Part shown: piece after piece, positions 21,976-32,109 of the stretch | Position numbering within the stretch: the stretch's first letter is position 1 | Layout: every line of letters begins with the position of its first letter | Origin: Parachlorella kessleri | Taxonomy: Eukaryota > Chlorophyta > Trebouxiophyceae > Chlorellales > Chlorellaceae | Direction of reading: 5' to 3' | NCBI GenBank assembly: GCA_001598975.1 | Contig: BBXU01000825.1 | Location: 21,293-85,292 of the forward strand | DNA: 64,000 nt | Translations under genes and position numbers: made by a program | The notes under the pieces: model-generated | Told to the model about the DNA's origin: nothing | The model's input: the letters and a program-made list of their open reading frames with translations, nothing else | The model's database searches: none

Positions 21976-24900
21976 ATGGCGACCAGCTGCACAACCGAGC
22001 CAGAGGGGAGGGAGTGGTGGGTGCAGCTGCAGCAGCAACGGCATGAGTCAGGGGGGTTGCGGCGGAAATCCAACAGAGGTGGGCACACAGCAGTGCACGT
22101 TCTGCGCGTTCTGTAAGGCTGGCAAGCACATATAACACCCACCTGCAAGACAGACTTAGCCCTGTGATATAGAGGCATCTGTTTCGTGCAGGCCTGCCTC
22201 CGCCCCAGCCCCGTACGCTGCAGGCTCTCTTAGATGCTCTCCAAGACGTTCAAATGAGCCCTGAGCTGGCATCAGACCTTGGGCTGCAGCAGCAAGCGGG
22301 CGCAGAGCCTCTAGCTAGTCGCGAGGGTAGTACGGACCCAACTGCTGCCGGTAGCTTGGCTCACATGTCTGTGAGCAGTGCGCAGCTGGGAGACGGCCAT
22401 GAAAAGCTGCCAGTGGAGGACGCAGGTGGTGGGGGGGCATCTGCTCAGCCTGAGCTGGAGCCTTCTCTGCTGAATCAGCAGCCTCGCCGTAGGTCCAAGC
22501 TTCTGGCAGCCACGGAGGTGCTGGTGGACAAGATGGGGCAGCACAAACATGGCATGCAAGATGAAATGGCTCGGCTGGCCACCGCGGACGCTGCGCTGGC
22601 AGCCGCACACTCTGTGGAAGGCATTGCAGCCACGGCAGCAGCCAAGGGAATCGATCGGACAGTCTCAGACATGAACCACCTGGCAGAAATGCTGCAGAGT
22701 GGGTCGGACTTGCTATCGCGCTGCTCCTGCGCCTCATCAACCTGGGAGAGCTTGCATCGCTGCAAGGGACAGCCAGGGCATGCTGGGAGCAGCAGTGCGG
22801 CGGCGCTGCCAACGATAGCCGAGGACCGCAGGACAAGTGCCACTGGCACCCTCCAACAGCAGCACCAGCAGCAGCAGCAGCAGGAGTTGGGGGCAGGGCG
22901 GCTTTTGAGGGACCCCGGCTCGCCTCGAAGGCCCCACCGAAAGAGCCTCCTTGGCCAGCCAGCCCTAGGGAGCAGTGCAGGAGGCAGCAGGCTGGCAGAC
23001 GTGGCTTTGCCGCAAGCTAGCGCTGCTATAGCAGCTGCCCAGAGGCGGCGGGAGGACGAACAGGAGGCTGAGCTTGCAGAGGTGTGGTAGTTAGCGTAGC
23101 CAGACGGGCTCACTCGTAAGAAGTTGACGCGGAATTGGGACCTGAAAGTCTTGCTTTTGTGGTGCCGCTTAAGCGGGGATGGAGCAGGTATCAGCCACTG
23201 CAACGGCAGCCGAATGCTAGCTGGCCCTCTTGAGAGAAATGAGAACCAAGTATTATAGTCCCTGCATGTGTTGTTGCAGGCAATCCGGATGGGCGCCCTT
23301 GGGGACCCGGAGATTCAGGAGTACCTCATACGGGAGCTCAAGCGGAGCAGGGGCCCTCGAAGGAGAGCAAAGAAAGACGCAGCACAGGCAGGAGTTGCAT
23401 TTCCTGCAGAGGGAGGGACGGAGGAGGACAATGACGACCGGCTTGACCCCATTGTCCAGGCCTGGCTAGTAACTAAGGTATAGCCGTCTCAACTGCAAAC
23501 AAACCTCATTGCTTCCCACATGGTGCCTTCCTTCGGCTGCCAGTTATTGCTAATTCTATGTCTTGGTGTCTAGGGCCAGCAAGCTGAAGGCATTAGAGGG
23601 AAAACTGAAGGGCTGGCTCAAGCAAGGGATGCGGTGGAGGTGTGCCGTGTGCCTCCCGCAGCAGTACCACGGTGGTGGTGTCTCAGGACTGTGCTATGGC
23701 TGTTGTCTTGGGCGGCTTGGACTTGGCTCCCCATGTCCACTCACCGATCGCAGGTGCCAGCGCCAAGAGTGGAGGGCTATGCGCCGCCTCCAACCCGCAC
23801 CGCCTGCCGCCTGATTGCAGCCCAAGAAATGCACAGGTATGGTGTGAAACATCTACTTGACCTTGGCTTTTGTGGACTGGTTCTTCTGTCCCTTGAAGAT
23901 GGCAGTAGTGTCGTGGCCGCAGGTACCACCAGGAGCAGAAGAAGCGCACTGGGAGCTTCTTCAAGTTCCTGCGGTTGACCGAGGAGCAGGTTGGCAACAG
24001 AGACCCTGGCGGCAAGTTCGTGGTCGGTATAGGTGAGGAGGCGATAGCGGGGGCCAGTGATTGCATGCAGAACCCAACCGTATTGCCACAGTCCAACAGT
24101 GTGGTCGCCACATTTCATCTCCTGCTTGACTTGTGTAAAAATTTCTGTCCACGCGTGCCTACAGAGGGGAAAGCTGCGGACGGGCGGCAGAAGAGCTTCA
24201 AGGGCATAGTCCGCAAGCAAGCAGCAGTGGGCACCATCAACCAAATGATCAAGTCTGCAGCGGTGAGCCTGAGCAGTAGTGATGGTGTAAATTGTCTGGT
24301 TTGAGTTGGGTCAACTTGCGCTGCCCGTGACAGCATGCGCGATATCATGCAGTCTGGCCCATTGGCAGCATCCACTAGCCTAAATAACAGCACTGAGCGG
24401 AGATCCTTGCGGCGTCTTTCTTCGTTAAGAGAAGTGATTTGATGGGTAAATAGCCAACGTGTGCCCGGCTATGCAGGCCACGCACTGGGCGCGGGAGCAT
24501 GTGGATGAGATTGCTGCAGCGGCGGCCAAGCAGATGGCCAGGCAACATGCCATTGCTGCCTGGCAGTGGGCATTTGCCAGGCTGAGGACCCTCCCTCGGG
24601 AAGTCATTGCAGCATGGGGGCCTCTGGAAGCTGAAGCGTCAGGCAGCTGCGATGCTGTCAGCGATGCGCAGCAGGGGCGGCAGCAGCAGCACGCATGGCA
24701 GCAGGAGCAGCACCTACACGATGCACCAGGGGCTTGGTATGTAGGTTCAGAGATTGACGATGCTATTCACGACCAAGGGCCTGGTGGGCCAAACGCAGCG
24801 TCTGGAGCAGAGGGACATGTGTCCCACCGGCCTAGCAATGCGGGCAGGAGCAGGGCGGGCAGCTTCCAGCCTGGCACACGACCAGGCACAGGCAAGGTGA

Positions 24901-25328
24901 GCCTGGCAGGCAGCCTGGGGCCATACAGCCGCCTGCAAAGTATTGCGGGCGAGGGCAGGCAATCAACCTGGTACATGGGTGGCCCCAACAGGGCCGCAGA
25001 GCGGCCAAGGCAGGCCAGTGCCGCCCAGCAGCGGCAGGGAGTGTCATCAACAGGGGTGTGCGCAGGCAGCGGGCTGAGCCCTGAGATGTCAGACCTGGCT
25101 GCTGTGGCTATGCTGGCAGTTGCTGAGCAGAAAAGGCGTGGGGGGGGCGGGCACCTGTCCAAGCTGCCGCCTCTGAACCTGGAGAAGCTGGAGAAGCACT
25201 GGCAGCAGGCAGCCATGTGGCAGCAGAACTCTGAGCGTGCGCGGCAGGAGCGTAAGGCCAAAGAGCACCTGCTGGTCCGGTGGGAGTCGCTGCGGCAGCG
25301 CAGGGCCGGGGCTGGGCAGGCCAAGTGA
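21976..25328 (+). CDS. Unrecognised 797-residue protein, disordered with helical/coiled-coil segments
   Basis: Eight exons join in phase: 21976-22078, 22192-23081, 23280-23477, 23574-23639, 23754-23836, 23923-24026, 24165-24262, 24477-25328. Residues 1-34 begin MATSCTTEPEGREWWVQLQQ. Exon 2 is Ser/Gly/Gln-rich with amphipathic parts (LLAATEVLVDKMGQHKHGMQ) and a CAG-encoded polyGln tract. The middle exons hold a more conserved-looking block: MGALGDPEIQEYLIRELKRS, QAWLVTK, RLIAAQEMHR, RTGSFFKFLRLTEEQVGNRD, SFKGIVRKQAAVGTINQMIK, and THWAREHVDEIAAAAAKQMA. The C-terminal ~100 residues form a charged helix (LEKLEKHWQQAAMWQQNSER) suited to a coiled coil. There is no signal peptide or membrane segment. 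I do not recognise the family; a cytoskeletal or scaffold role would be a guess. TGTAA at 25437-25441 lies 109 nt after the stop. Confidence 0.7.
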
Positions 25329-25843
25329 GGCGCCTTGCCTAGGATGAACATTCATAGGCACACTGAGCGAAGGGTTGGCATTAACAGCTGTGGGCCCTGT
25401 TCCAGTCCTGGGCTCATTTACAAAGGACATTCATTATGTAACATGGCACCTTTTAGATTTGCTAGCCAGCGAGGCAAGCAGCAACCCTCGAAGTAGAGCG
25501 TAGCAACCACATCTACCAGTGAATGCTGCGTAAAACATACTGGCAGCAAGCAACTACATGCCTGTGCATGCCCCCAGCGTGAATCACACGAAACCTGTAA
25601 TTATCTAATGGCCTCCATTGAAGCTGCTATGAAGCAAGTGATGGCAGCCTACCAAGCTGATAAACCTACATATTGACAGGAAGGATCCATACAATCATTT
25701 CAGACATTTTAGCGCAGCCAAGTCCGAACCGCACTTTCCAATGCTCTATAGCTCCCACGGCATACCTTAGGCTCCCACATGCACAAGTAGACTTGATCCC
25801 TGATATAAATGGAGAAGCATTGCTCCCTAGAAGGAAACGAACT
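25329..25843. other. Convergent 3' ends
   Basis: The plus gene (TGTAA 25437-25441) and the minus-strand OPR-like gene (TTACA 25418-25422) have polyadenylation signals within 24 bases, so their 3' UTRs overlap. No exon was found between 25445 and 25843; some OPR sequence could continue here if the TAG at 25844 is skipped by an intron (CTTGAG|gtagag). Confidence 0.5.
25418..25441. terminator. Overlapping convergent polyadenylation signals
   Basis: TTACA (25418-25422, TGTAA on the minus strand) serves the OPR-like gene and TGTAA (25437-25441) serves the plus-strand gene. Confidence 0.45.
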
Positions 25844-28786
25844 CTACCTCAAGCTTGCATAGGCCTGAAGAACACGTGGAAGGTCACCAATACCCAGGCG
25901 CCGTGTACCGCACCAGTGCTTTAAGAAGGGTGCATCATTATAACGGTCAAACAGCTCCAAGCAGCCCCGCGCAATGCGCACCAGGTCTTTGTGGTATGGG
26001 GACCGGCCTGACCCCCGGCCGGCAGGCTGTAGACATGGGTTAGGGCTAGCAGGATATCCAAATTGATAAGAAAGGAGAACTTTGCCTGCCGCATTACGGG
26101 CAGGTGTGTCAGGAGCGTTGTCAGCAGCGGCACCTGTTGGCTTCCAACTGGTGGGCTGAACCCCATCAGGCAGCAAGCAATGAGCATCTCCGCCCACATT
26201 TCAAAATCCTGCGGGCTGAAGGAATGCTCTGCAAACTCCTGGGCCAGGCCCCGTGCCGCCGGCAGCTCCAGGGCTGCCCGGCACTCCTCAGGGGGCAGGA
26301 TGTCCAATGCGCAGCAGGAGAGGCCCAGGAAAAGCTTAGAGATGCTCAGCAAGCGGTCAGTACCACCGGTAAATGTTGACTGGGGTGCCGGTTCCTCAAA
26401 GGTCTCGAGCCCACGCCGGAACAGGGCTGCAAGGCTGCCTGGAGGGCAATGCATCCACAACCTGCCGACACTGCAGCAATATAGCAAGGTAGTCACTCGT
26501 ACGAAATCCAGCAGAGGTATGAAATAGCTACAAAGGGTCACATTGTACACCCTCATTCCATTCTGCCCAGCCAGACCATTTTCAGCTGTTGATGGGTGCC
26601 CTTACAGTGATCCCCAATACATTTGGCTAGCTCATGCTTTCACCCCAGCACACAACCTGGTCCTTGCACGCCTGCCTGTCAGCACTAGCTGCCTTGTTCC
26701 AAGCACCCTCACCCACCTGACAAGTGTGTCCGAGCAGGCTTGGCGGTCAAGAAAGTCCAGCTGCGACAGCAACCGCTGGAGCACCACCTCGGCCGTGCCA
26801 CCCTCCTCCACATAAGGCCCCACAGCTGCCAATCCCTTGAAGCCAGCATACCGCACCAGTCCCACCAGAATATTTGCGTTATCTTGCGGTAGACTCATGG
26901 GCTGCAGGCGCACACACTCCATGAGCGCCGCTAGCTGCTCATCTGGTAGCTGCCACTGGTAGTTGCTGAGAATGGCCCACACAAAGTTAGAGACGTTCTG
27001 GTCGTACTCAGCCAGCCTCCTGCTCGCTCCGCGCTCGGCTGCCGCCACAGGGCCCTCCTGCTGTGAGCCACTACTGTTACCCCTGCTCGCGCTGCTGGTG
27101 TCAGATACTGAAGCGGCACCAATGCTGCTGCTGCTGCTGCTGCTGCTGGCTTCTTCTTTGTCGCCATTCCCCCCGCTCTCTGGTGTAACCGGAGTGCCAG
27201 GGTCCGCAGCTGACCTTCACTTCGGTACCTTGACCTGCACCCAGCCGGGCTTGTGCGGGGGCGGCCCTGGCTTCGGCTTCAGTGCCGGGGGTGTTTGCAG
27301 GGCCCTCATGACGCTCACAAACTGGCACACGATGCGCTGGTGCTCCTCCGGTGGGACGGGCTGCCGTAAATGGTACGCGGCCCTAGCCAGCGCTCCAAGA
27401 GCGCGGGGGTTGGCCTCTGGCAGTCGCCGCAGCGCTTCCTGCAATGCCAGCTGAAATGCCGCCTGCAGCTCGTCTCGGGTGCCACCCTTGCGGCTTGCCT
27501 GAATCGCCCGGAGACGATCAAACACGGCTGTGATCGTCACAAAATTGGCTGCCTCCTGGTTGATTGCTGCACGGAGCAGTCCTGCAGCGTCGGCGTAGGA
27601 CGTTGCCTCGACAATCAATGACACATACAATGCCCCCAAGGGCGGATCCTGCACGCACACACTTACTGGTATTAACGACTGCAGGCAGCACACTGTCCGT
27701 TTGGGGCACATATCATCAACCACACCCGTGCGCATGCTTCTGCAAGTTGTACAGGTCAGCAGTACTGCTCCCTTGGACTTGTCCTTCAGGGCATGCACTT
27801 TTGACACTCTATCTGCCGAGGTGCTGCAAGCGCACAAACTGTGATCCACACAGACACTGGGCGGCCCACCGTGCTTCGAGCCGCCGGTTTCCTGCCGACA
27901 CGCAGAAGTTTGTCACTCTGCAGCATAGATGTTGCAGGCAAGCAGATCAGTTGCAGGCGTGCAGACCAGCAATGTCACAGACCCGCTGCCTCTTGCACTT
28001 CTCACAACCTTGCCACCACATAACATCTAGGGAAGCCCACACCTTATTGTGCACAATGCTTCAGGTGATATATCCTACAATGCCCAGGCGGGGAAGGTCT
28101 CTTGCAAGCCCAACACAGGACATGTAGCTCTTTCTAAGTTTCCAGCTGCGGTGACATCACCTGTTGCTGCAGTTTACGCAGCAAGCGAGGGTTCTCCTCC
28201 ACCACTCTTGCCAGCTGTGGATCGACCTCCAGCAGCCGCCGTATGCGAGGGTGGAGCGAGGGCACCTCTCTGGAGGCCTGCAGAAAAGTCCACAAAGGCG
28301 CATTGCCCAGGCTTGCCCAGGCGCCTTGCCAAAGAGCCTTGCCAAAGAGTCTCTTTTGCAAGGCCCTAGCAGGGGTGCACCCCGCTCACTAGTAACGATC
28401 CTCACGACTTTGAAGAGCATCCAGGAGCCTGCATATGACATATGTTAAGTGGAGAGAGCATGGCCAAAACAAGGCCAGGCACCCTACTAGGGCCTCAGTG
28501 AAGGCGTGCTCAGCTCTGAACAGGACGTCGCGAAGAAACAAATCCACATGACCGTGTGGCTTTCCAACCTCGTACTCCCTACCTTGCAGAGCATTGTTCT
28601 GGTCTCTGCTGGCGCACATCTTAACGAGGCAACTCGCCGTAGGCCTACCCAGCTGCGTGAATACCTGGGCACGGTTTTCGTAGATAGTGCTGGCATGAGT
28701 TCTGGCAGGAAATTGACAGCAGGCAACACAGATGTGCTGTACCTGGGTAGTCTTGGACTCTGCAGTACCAAGCTGTACCATGCCAT
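25844..28786 (-). CDS. Octotricopeptide-like (OPR/FASTK-like) organelle RNA-binding protein, with an apparent frameshift
   Basis: Five exons: 28786-28583, 28277-28161, 27648-27235, 27177-26717, 26461-25844; about 604 residues. The N-terminus (MAWYSLVLQSPRLPRYSTSV) is Ser/Arg-rich like an organelle presequence; its assignment is less sure than the rest. The body is all-helical with units typical of algal OPR proteins: AATSYADAAGLLRAAINQ-type (here EATSYADAAGLLRAAINQEA), NFVTITAVFDRLRAI, NVSNFVWAILSNYQWQLPDE, PMSLPQDNANILVGLVRYAG, FSPQDFEMWAEMLIACCLMG. OPR proteins act in chloroplast or mitochondrial mRNA maturation, stability or translation; the target here is unknown. In the last exon the frame must shift by one base at a C5 run (26012-26016) to pass from FLINLDILLALTHVY into YHKDLVRIARGCLELFDRYN. 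A CTG run at about 27124-27148 encodes polySer. The stop is TAG 25844-25846. Confidence 0.62.
26012..26016 (-). other. Apparent 1-base frameshift at a homopolymer in the OPR-like gene
   Basis: Upstream of this C5 (G5 on the coding strand) one frame is clearly coding and downstream another is; one extra base would join them. No GT-AG intron of workable length lies between. It is either an assembly/sequencing indel or a real mutation. Confidence 0.7.
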
Positions 28787-28799
28787 GCCATGGTACAGC
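28772..28799. repeat. Inverted repeat over the predicted OPR start codon
   Basis: Arms GCTGTACCATG and CATGGTACAGC (11 bp each) flank six bases. Three overlapping ATGs on the minus strand (first bases 28791, 28786, 28781) lie in it, in three different frames. Confidence 0.85.
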
Positions 28800-29206
28800 C
28801 TTGACACGAGGTGCGACTGGCACACTAGCGGGGCAGCAAGGTGGCCGCAAGGATGGAATTTCACGATTCCTCCTAGTCTGTGCTACTTGACACCTTAGAG
28901 CTCTGGACAAAAGCTTGAAGGATAGTAGACCAGTGCACCAGCAATGCCTGTTGCTAGCAGCATAACCAGGTGCCGGTCCGCTGTTAGACTAGACTACCAG
29001 ACTAGTCACAGAGGGGGCCGCAGGAGCAGAGGGCGGGACATAGGCACCTGGCACACAATCAGTCCGCATACTGATCTGTTCACGGATTTGGAGGCAAAGG
29101 CACCTCACTCAAAAAGTGAATCTCGAGGGTTATGAGCAGCAGTGCACCAAGGCAAGCTGTTCCAACTGCCAGGGTGAATTCCACGTGCCCGTGCCACTCC
29201 AGACGC
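28787..29206. other. Promoter/5' flank of the OPR-like gene and 3' UTR of the Trm1 gene
   Basis: About 420 bases between tandem minus-strand genes, with no supported exon and no minus-strand TGTAA found. Short CTAG/AGACTA words occur at about 28984-29007. Confidence 0.4.
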
Positions 29207-31977
29207 TCAGCTCACCCCATGGCTCACCCCAGGAACATCAAGACAAGTCCTTGTGATGCTGATCACTTGAGCAAGGGGCGCATCCGTGCGCACGGCCTGG
29301 CTATCGATGTGGGTGGCGCACGCAGAGTAGCCCCTGCAAAGGGTACTTGATGCAGACTTAGATGTGTGGTCAAGTCTAGTCATCTGCGCTCTAGCAGTAG
29401 GACTGCACAACAAACCGTCCCAGAGGCAAACCAAGTGGCTACTGACTCGAAATGTGCCCTGTGCTCAGCCCTTGGCATAATGGCCCTTACCTCTTAGTGA
29501 GAGCTGAGATAAGTGTATTGCGGGATGGAGGACGCCGTAGGCGCCCTCTGCTGGCGATATCATTCATTGTAAAATGCCTGCCATGGGCAACATCAGCAGT
29601 ACTATCAGGATTGCAGCATCCAGCGAAGCCTTGACTACTCTGGGGAATTTGGTGCCCGCCCAACAGACCTGCATGACTAGTGTTACCCGCTACCACTGGC
29701 ATCCCACAATACCTCAGAAGCAGCCTCACAGGGGGTGCCGCGACAACCACAGACGGCCCGCCTGCATGCAGAGCCAGATCCCAGCCTCACAGTCGCGTAC
29801 CATGGTGGCAGCCTGGGATCGCTCTCCCCAACCAGCAGCTGCAGCAGCTCCCCCAGGCTCCTCACGCCACCCGGCTTCTTAGTTTGTGGCAGGGCAGCTG
29901 CGCAGCTGTCACGGCCTTGCCAGCCGTGCTGCTCCGCCAGAGCAGCCAGTTGTTCTAGATGCTGGCGGTCTTGCAAGGGGCCCACCCAGAATGGGCCTGA
30001 GAGGGACGGGGTGGCCCCCTTAAGAGCCCTGCAAAGTCAGGAGCCTTGCAGTATAACCCACAGGGCATCCATTCGGCAGCACGATAGGGCTTGGAGGCGT
30101 CCACCAGCAAATGTCCCGAACTTGAAAGGTATTGTTGCCGACACAGGTAACAACATAAAGGCTCAAAATGGCGCTGTGCAACCTGCTGCGTCCTTACTGA
30201 CTTGTTTGCCAGGACTGCTGCTAGACCGCTCCACCCAGCAGTAAAACGCTCCCCAGTTTCACCATTGTACACCACAAAGCCGAGCTGCCCCTGCATGGCC
30301 TCAATGTCTTTCCGGCTTTGTGGCACCCCCACTTGGACCATGACACGGTAGACAGGGCCGTGTGGTGCGTAGAGGGACCACAGAGGTGTTAGCACAAGGC
30401 CACGCTGTAAAGCCTCTCTGCAGGCCACCCCAAGCAGCATTCGTAAGCCCTGCATAAGCGATAGTTGAAGACTTTTTATGCAAGACCAGTGCATCAAAAT
30501 AAGCACTTGGTCATTGTTCTCCAATCTTGCCTGCATGCTGTGGCACTCAGCGTGCGTCTAAGGATCGAGCGGGGCAACAGACAGATGGGCACGTAGCGCT
30601 CTCCCCACCCCATCGAGCAGATAGCAGCGCAAAAACCTACATATTTAATGGCCAAGCTTGCTAAGTACTACAGCAGTGTGCCCATCACACCTGCTCGTTT
30701 GCATGGGGGACAGGAGCCAGGTGCATGCCCAGCAGGGAGAGCGCGCTGGCCGGGTCCCTGCCTGCCGCCACAGGGCCTGCCGTGCTGGTCAGGCACAGCA
30801 TGCCGCCATAGCGCAGCGCTCCCAGCGCAAGCCCCACAAAGGAGGCATTCCCGCCAAAACTGTCAATATCTATCAGGTCAAAGTGCTGCCGTTGCAGGGC
30901 ACACCACATCAGCAGCCTGCACAGGAGGAGGGTGCCAGGTGGTCAAAATGCCCCTTGTCCCTTGGCAACAACACAGTTTGCAGCACACGACCAGGCAGGT
31001 TGCTCATTCTGACAGCACCTGGTGATATTGCTCACCTTCCCCCCTCCTCATGTGTCACCCTGGCCACCGGCAAGCCACCGCCTGCTGATTCACACTCTGC
31101 CTCCCTTGAGAGCTGCCAATCCCACGCTGGCCCATCCATGAGCGGCAGCTGCACTTGCTTCACCTGGGCACCAGCTCCTACACTTGTTCCCGAGCTGCTG
31201 CCTTCTGCTCCTGATGCTGCCACAGCCGCTGAGATGTTAGCTGCTAAGGCAGCATGGGTAGCGGGGCTGCAGTCATTGCACCATATGCTGGTGGCGCCTG
31301 CCTGCTGCAAGTATCGCATGCCTCGTACCCCGCTGCCTGACATGAGGTCGAGTACATGTAGAGCGCCTCCCCGCTTCTTACGCAGGAGGGTGGCGGAGAG
31401 GGTGGCAAGGTCACGGGAAAAGATGGACTGGGGACGGAAGAAAGAAGATCCTGTGGGCAAACAGCAGGGCTCCGTGTAAGGCTTGCTCCCAAGGCAGTAA
31501 GAAGTGTCCACCAAGGCAAGCCAAGTCGGGCAGTGGCTATGGCCCACAGGGAGGGCCCACCAACCGAACATGACCCAGCACGCTCAGGTTACAAAGTTTG
31601 AAGAGCAGGAGTTGGGGCCCTCGTCTTACCATTATAGGTCCCTTCACCTCGGCAGAAGCACTGACCTGGCTGGAAGACTATGCCCCTCTCCTGAAGCAAG
31701 TCTGTTGCACGTGCAGCAGCCACGTGATCACCGACTACGGCTTTGGACTCTCCAGAACGATACTTCTGATAACATCCTCGGCGTGGGAAGACTGCTGGAA
31801 GGGAGTAGGGCGGTGCTGTGACAAGCGGCATACAGAAGGGCAGTGCGCAAGGTTGCATTTACACCAGACAATGCTGTAGTAACTCAAAGGTGATCCCACT
31901 CGATTGGAAGGTGGAGCTTTCAGGCGTCCACGTGCTGCCAGCCTGGCTGCCTGCCTGCCTGCGCTGCCACGTGGCAT
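29207..31977 (-). CDS. TRM1: tRNA (guanine26-N2)-dimethyltransferase, Trm1 family
   Basis: Eight exons join in phase: 31977-31863, 31794-31630, 31450-31036, 30916-30691, 30449-30202, 30028-29801, 29577-29491, 29333-29207; 536 residues. Trm1 methylates G26 of tRNA twice using S-adenosylmethionine. Diagnostic blocks in order: FFRPQSIFSRDLATLSATLL (residues 97-116), the SAM-binding LDLMSGSGVRGMRYL (127-141), SIWCNDCSP, the catalytic loop FDLIDIDSFGGNASFVG (244-260), GGMLCLTST, ANEQGLRMLLG, LTPLWSLYAPHGPVYRVMVQ, GPFWVGPLQD, and the C-terminal TRM1-type GYSACATHIDSQAVRTDAPL. The catalytic motif is DSFG where most family members have DPFG. The N-terminal exon (basic, Ala/Arg-rich) may target plastid or mitochondrion; its donor choice is the weakest part of the model. 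The donor of exon 5 (AA|gtcagt) was chosen on phase. The gene is divergent from the WDTC1-like gene. Confidence 0.85.
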
Positions 31978-32109
31978 GTGTCATGAGAAGAAGACGCTGC
32001 GGGACTTCCAAGGCTTCCCATCCTTCTATAACACGTAAGGCTTTTTATTCGTTTCCTGCCATCCAAGGTCGGTATCAAGGGAGTTGCAACTTATCTAGCG
32101 AGGCCTGGG
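31978..32109. promoter_or_regulatory. Short divergent promoter between Trm1 and the WDTC1-like gene
   Basis: Only 132 bases separate the two start codons (31977 minus, 32110 plus), so both promoters and 5' UTRs must share this space. No TATA box is evident. Confidence 0.5.

Noticed and set aside
22858..22884. CAG repeat as a possible expansion locus (also the CTG run at 27124-27148)
   Set aside because: Both are short, in frame and typical of polyGln/polySer coding in GC-rich algal genes.
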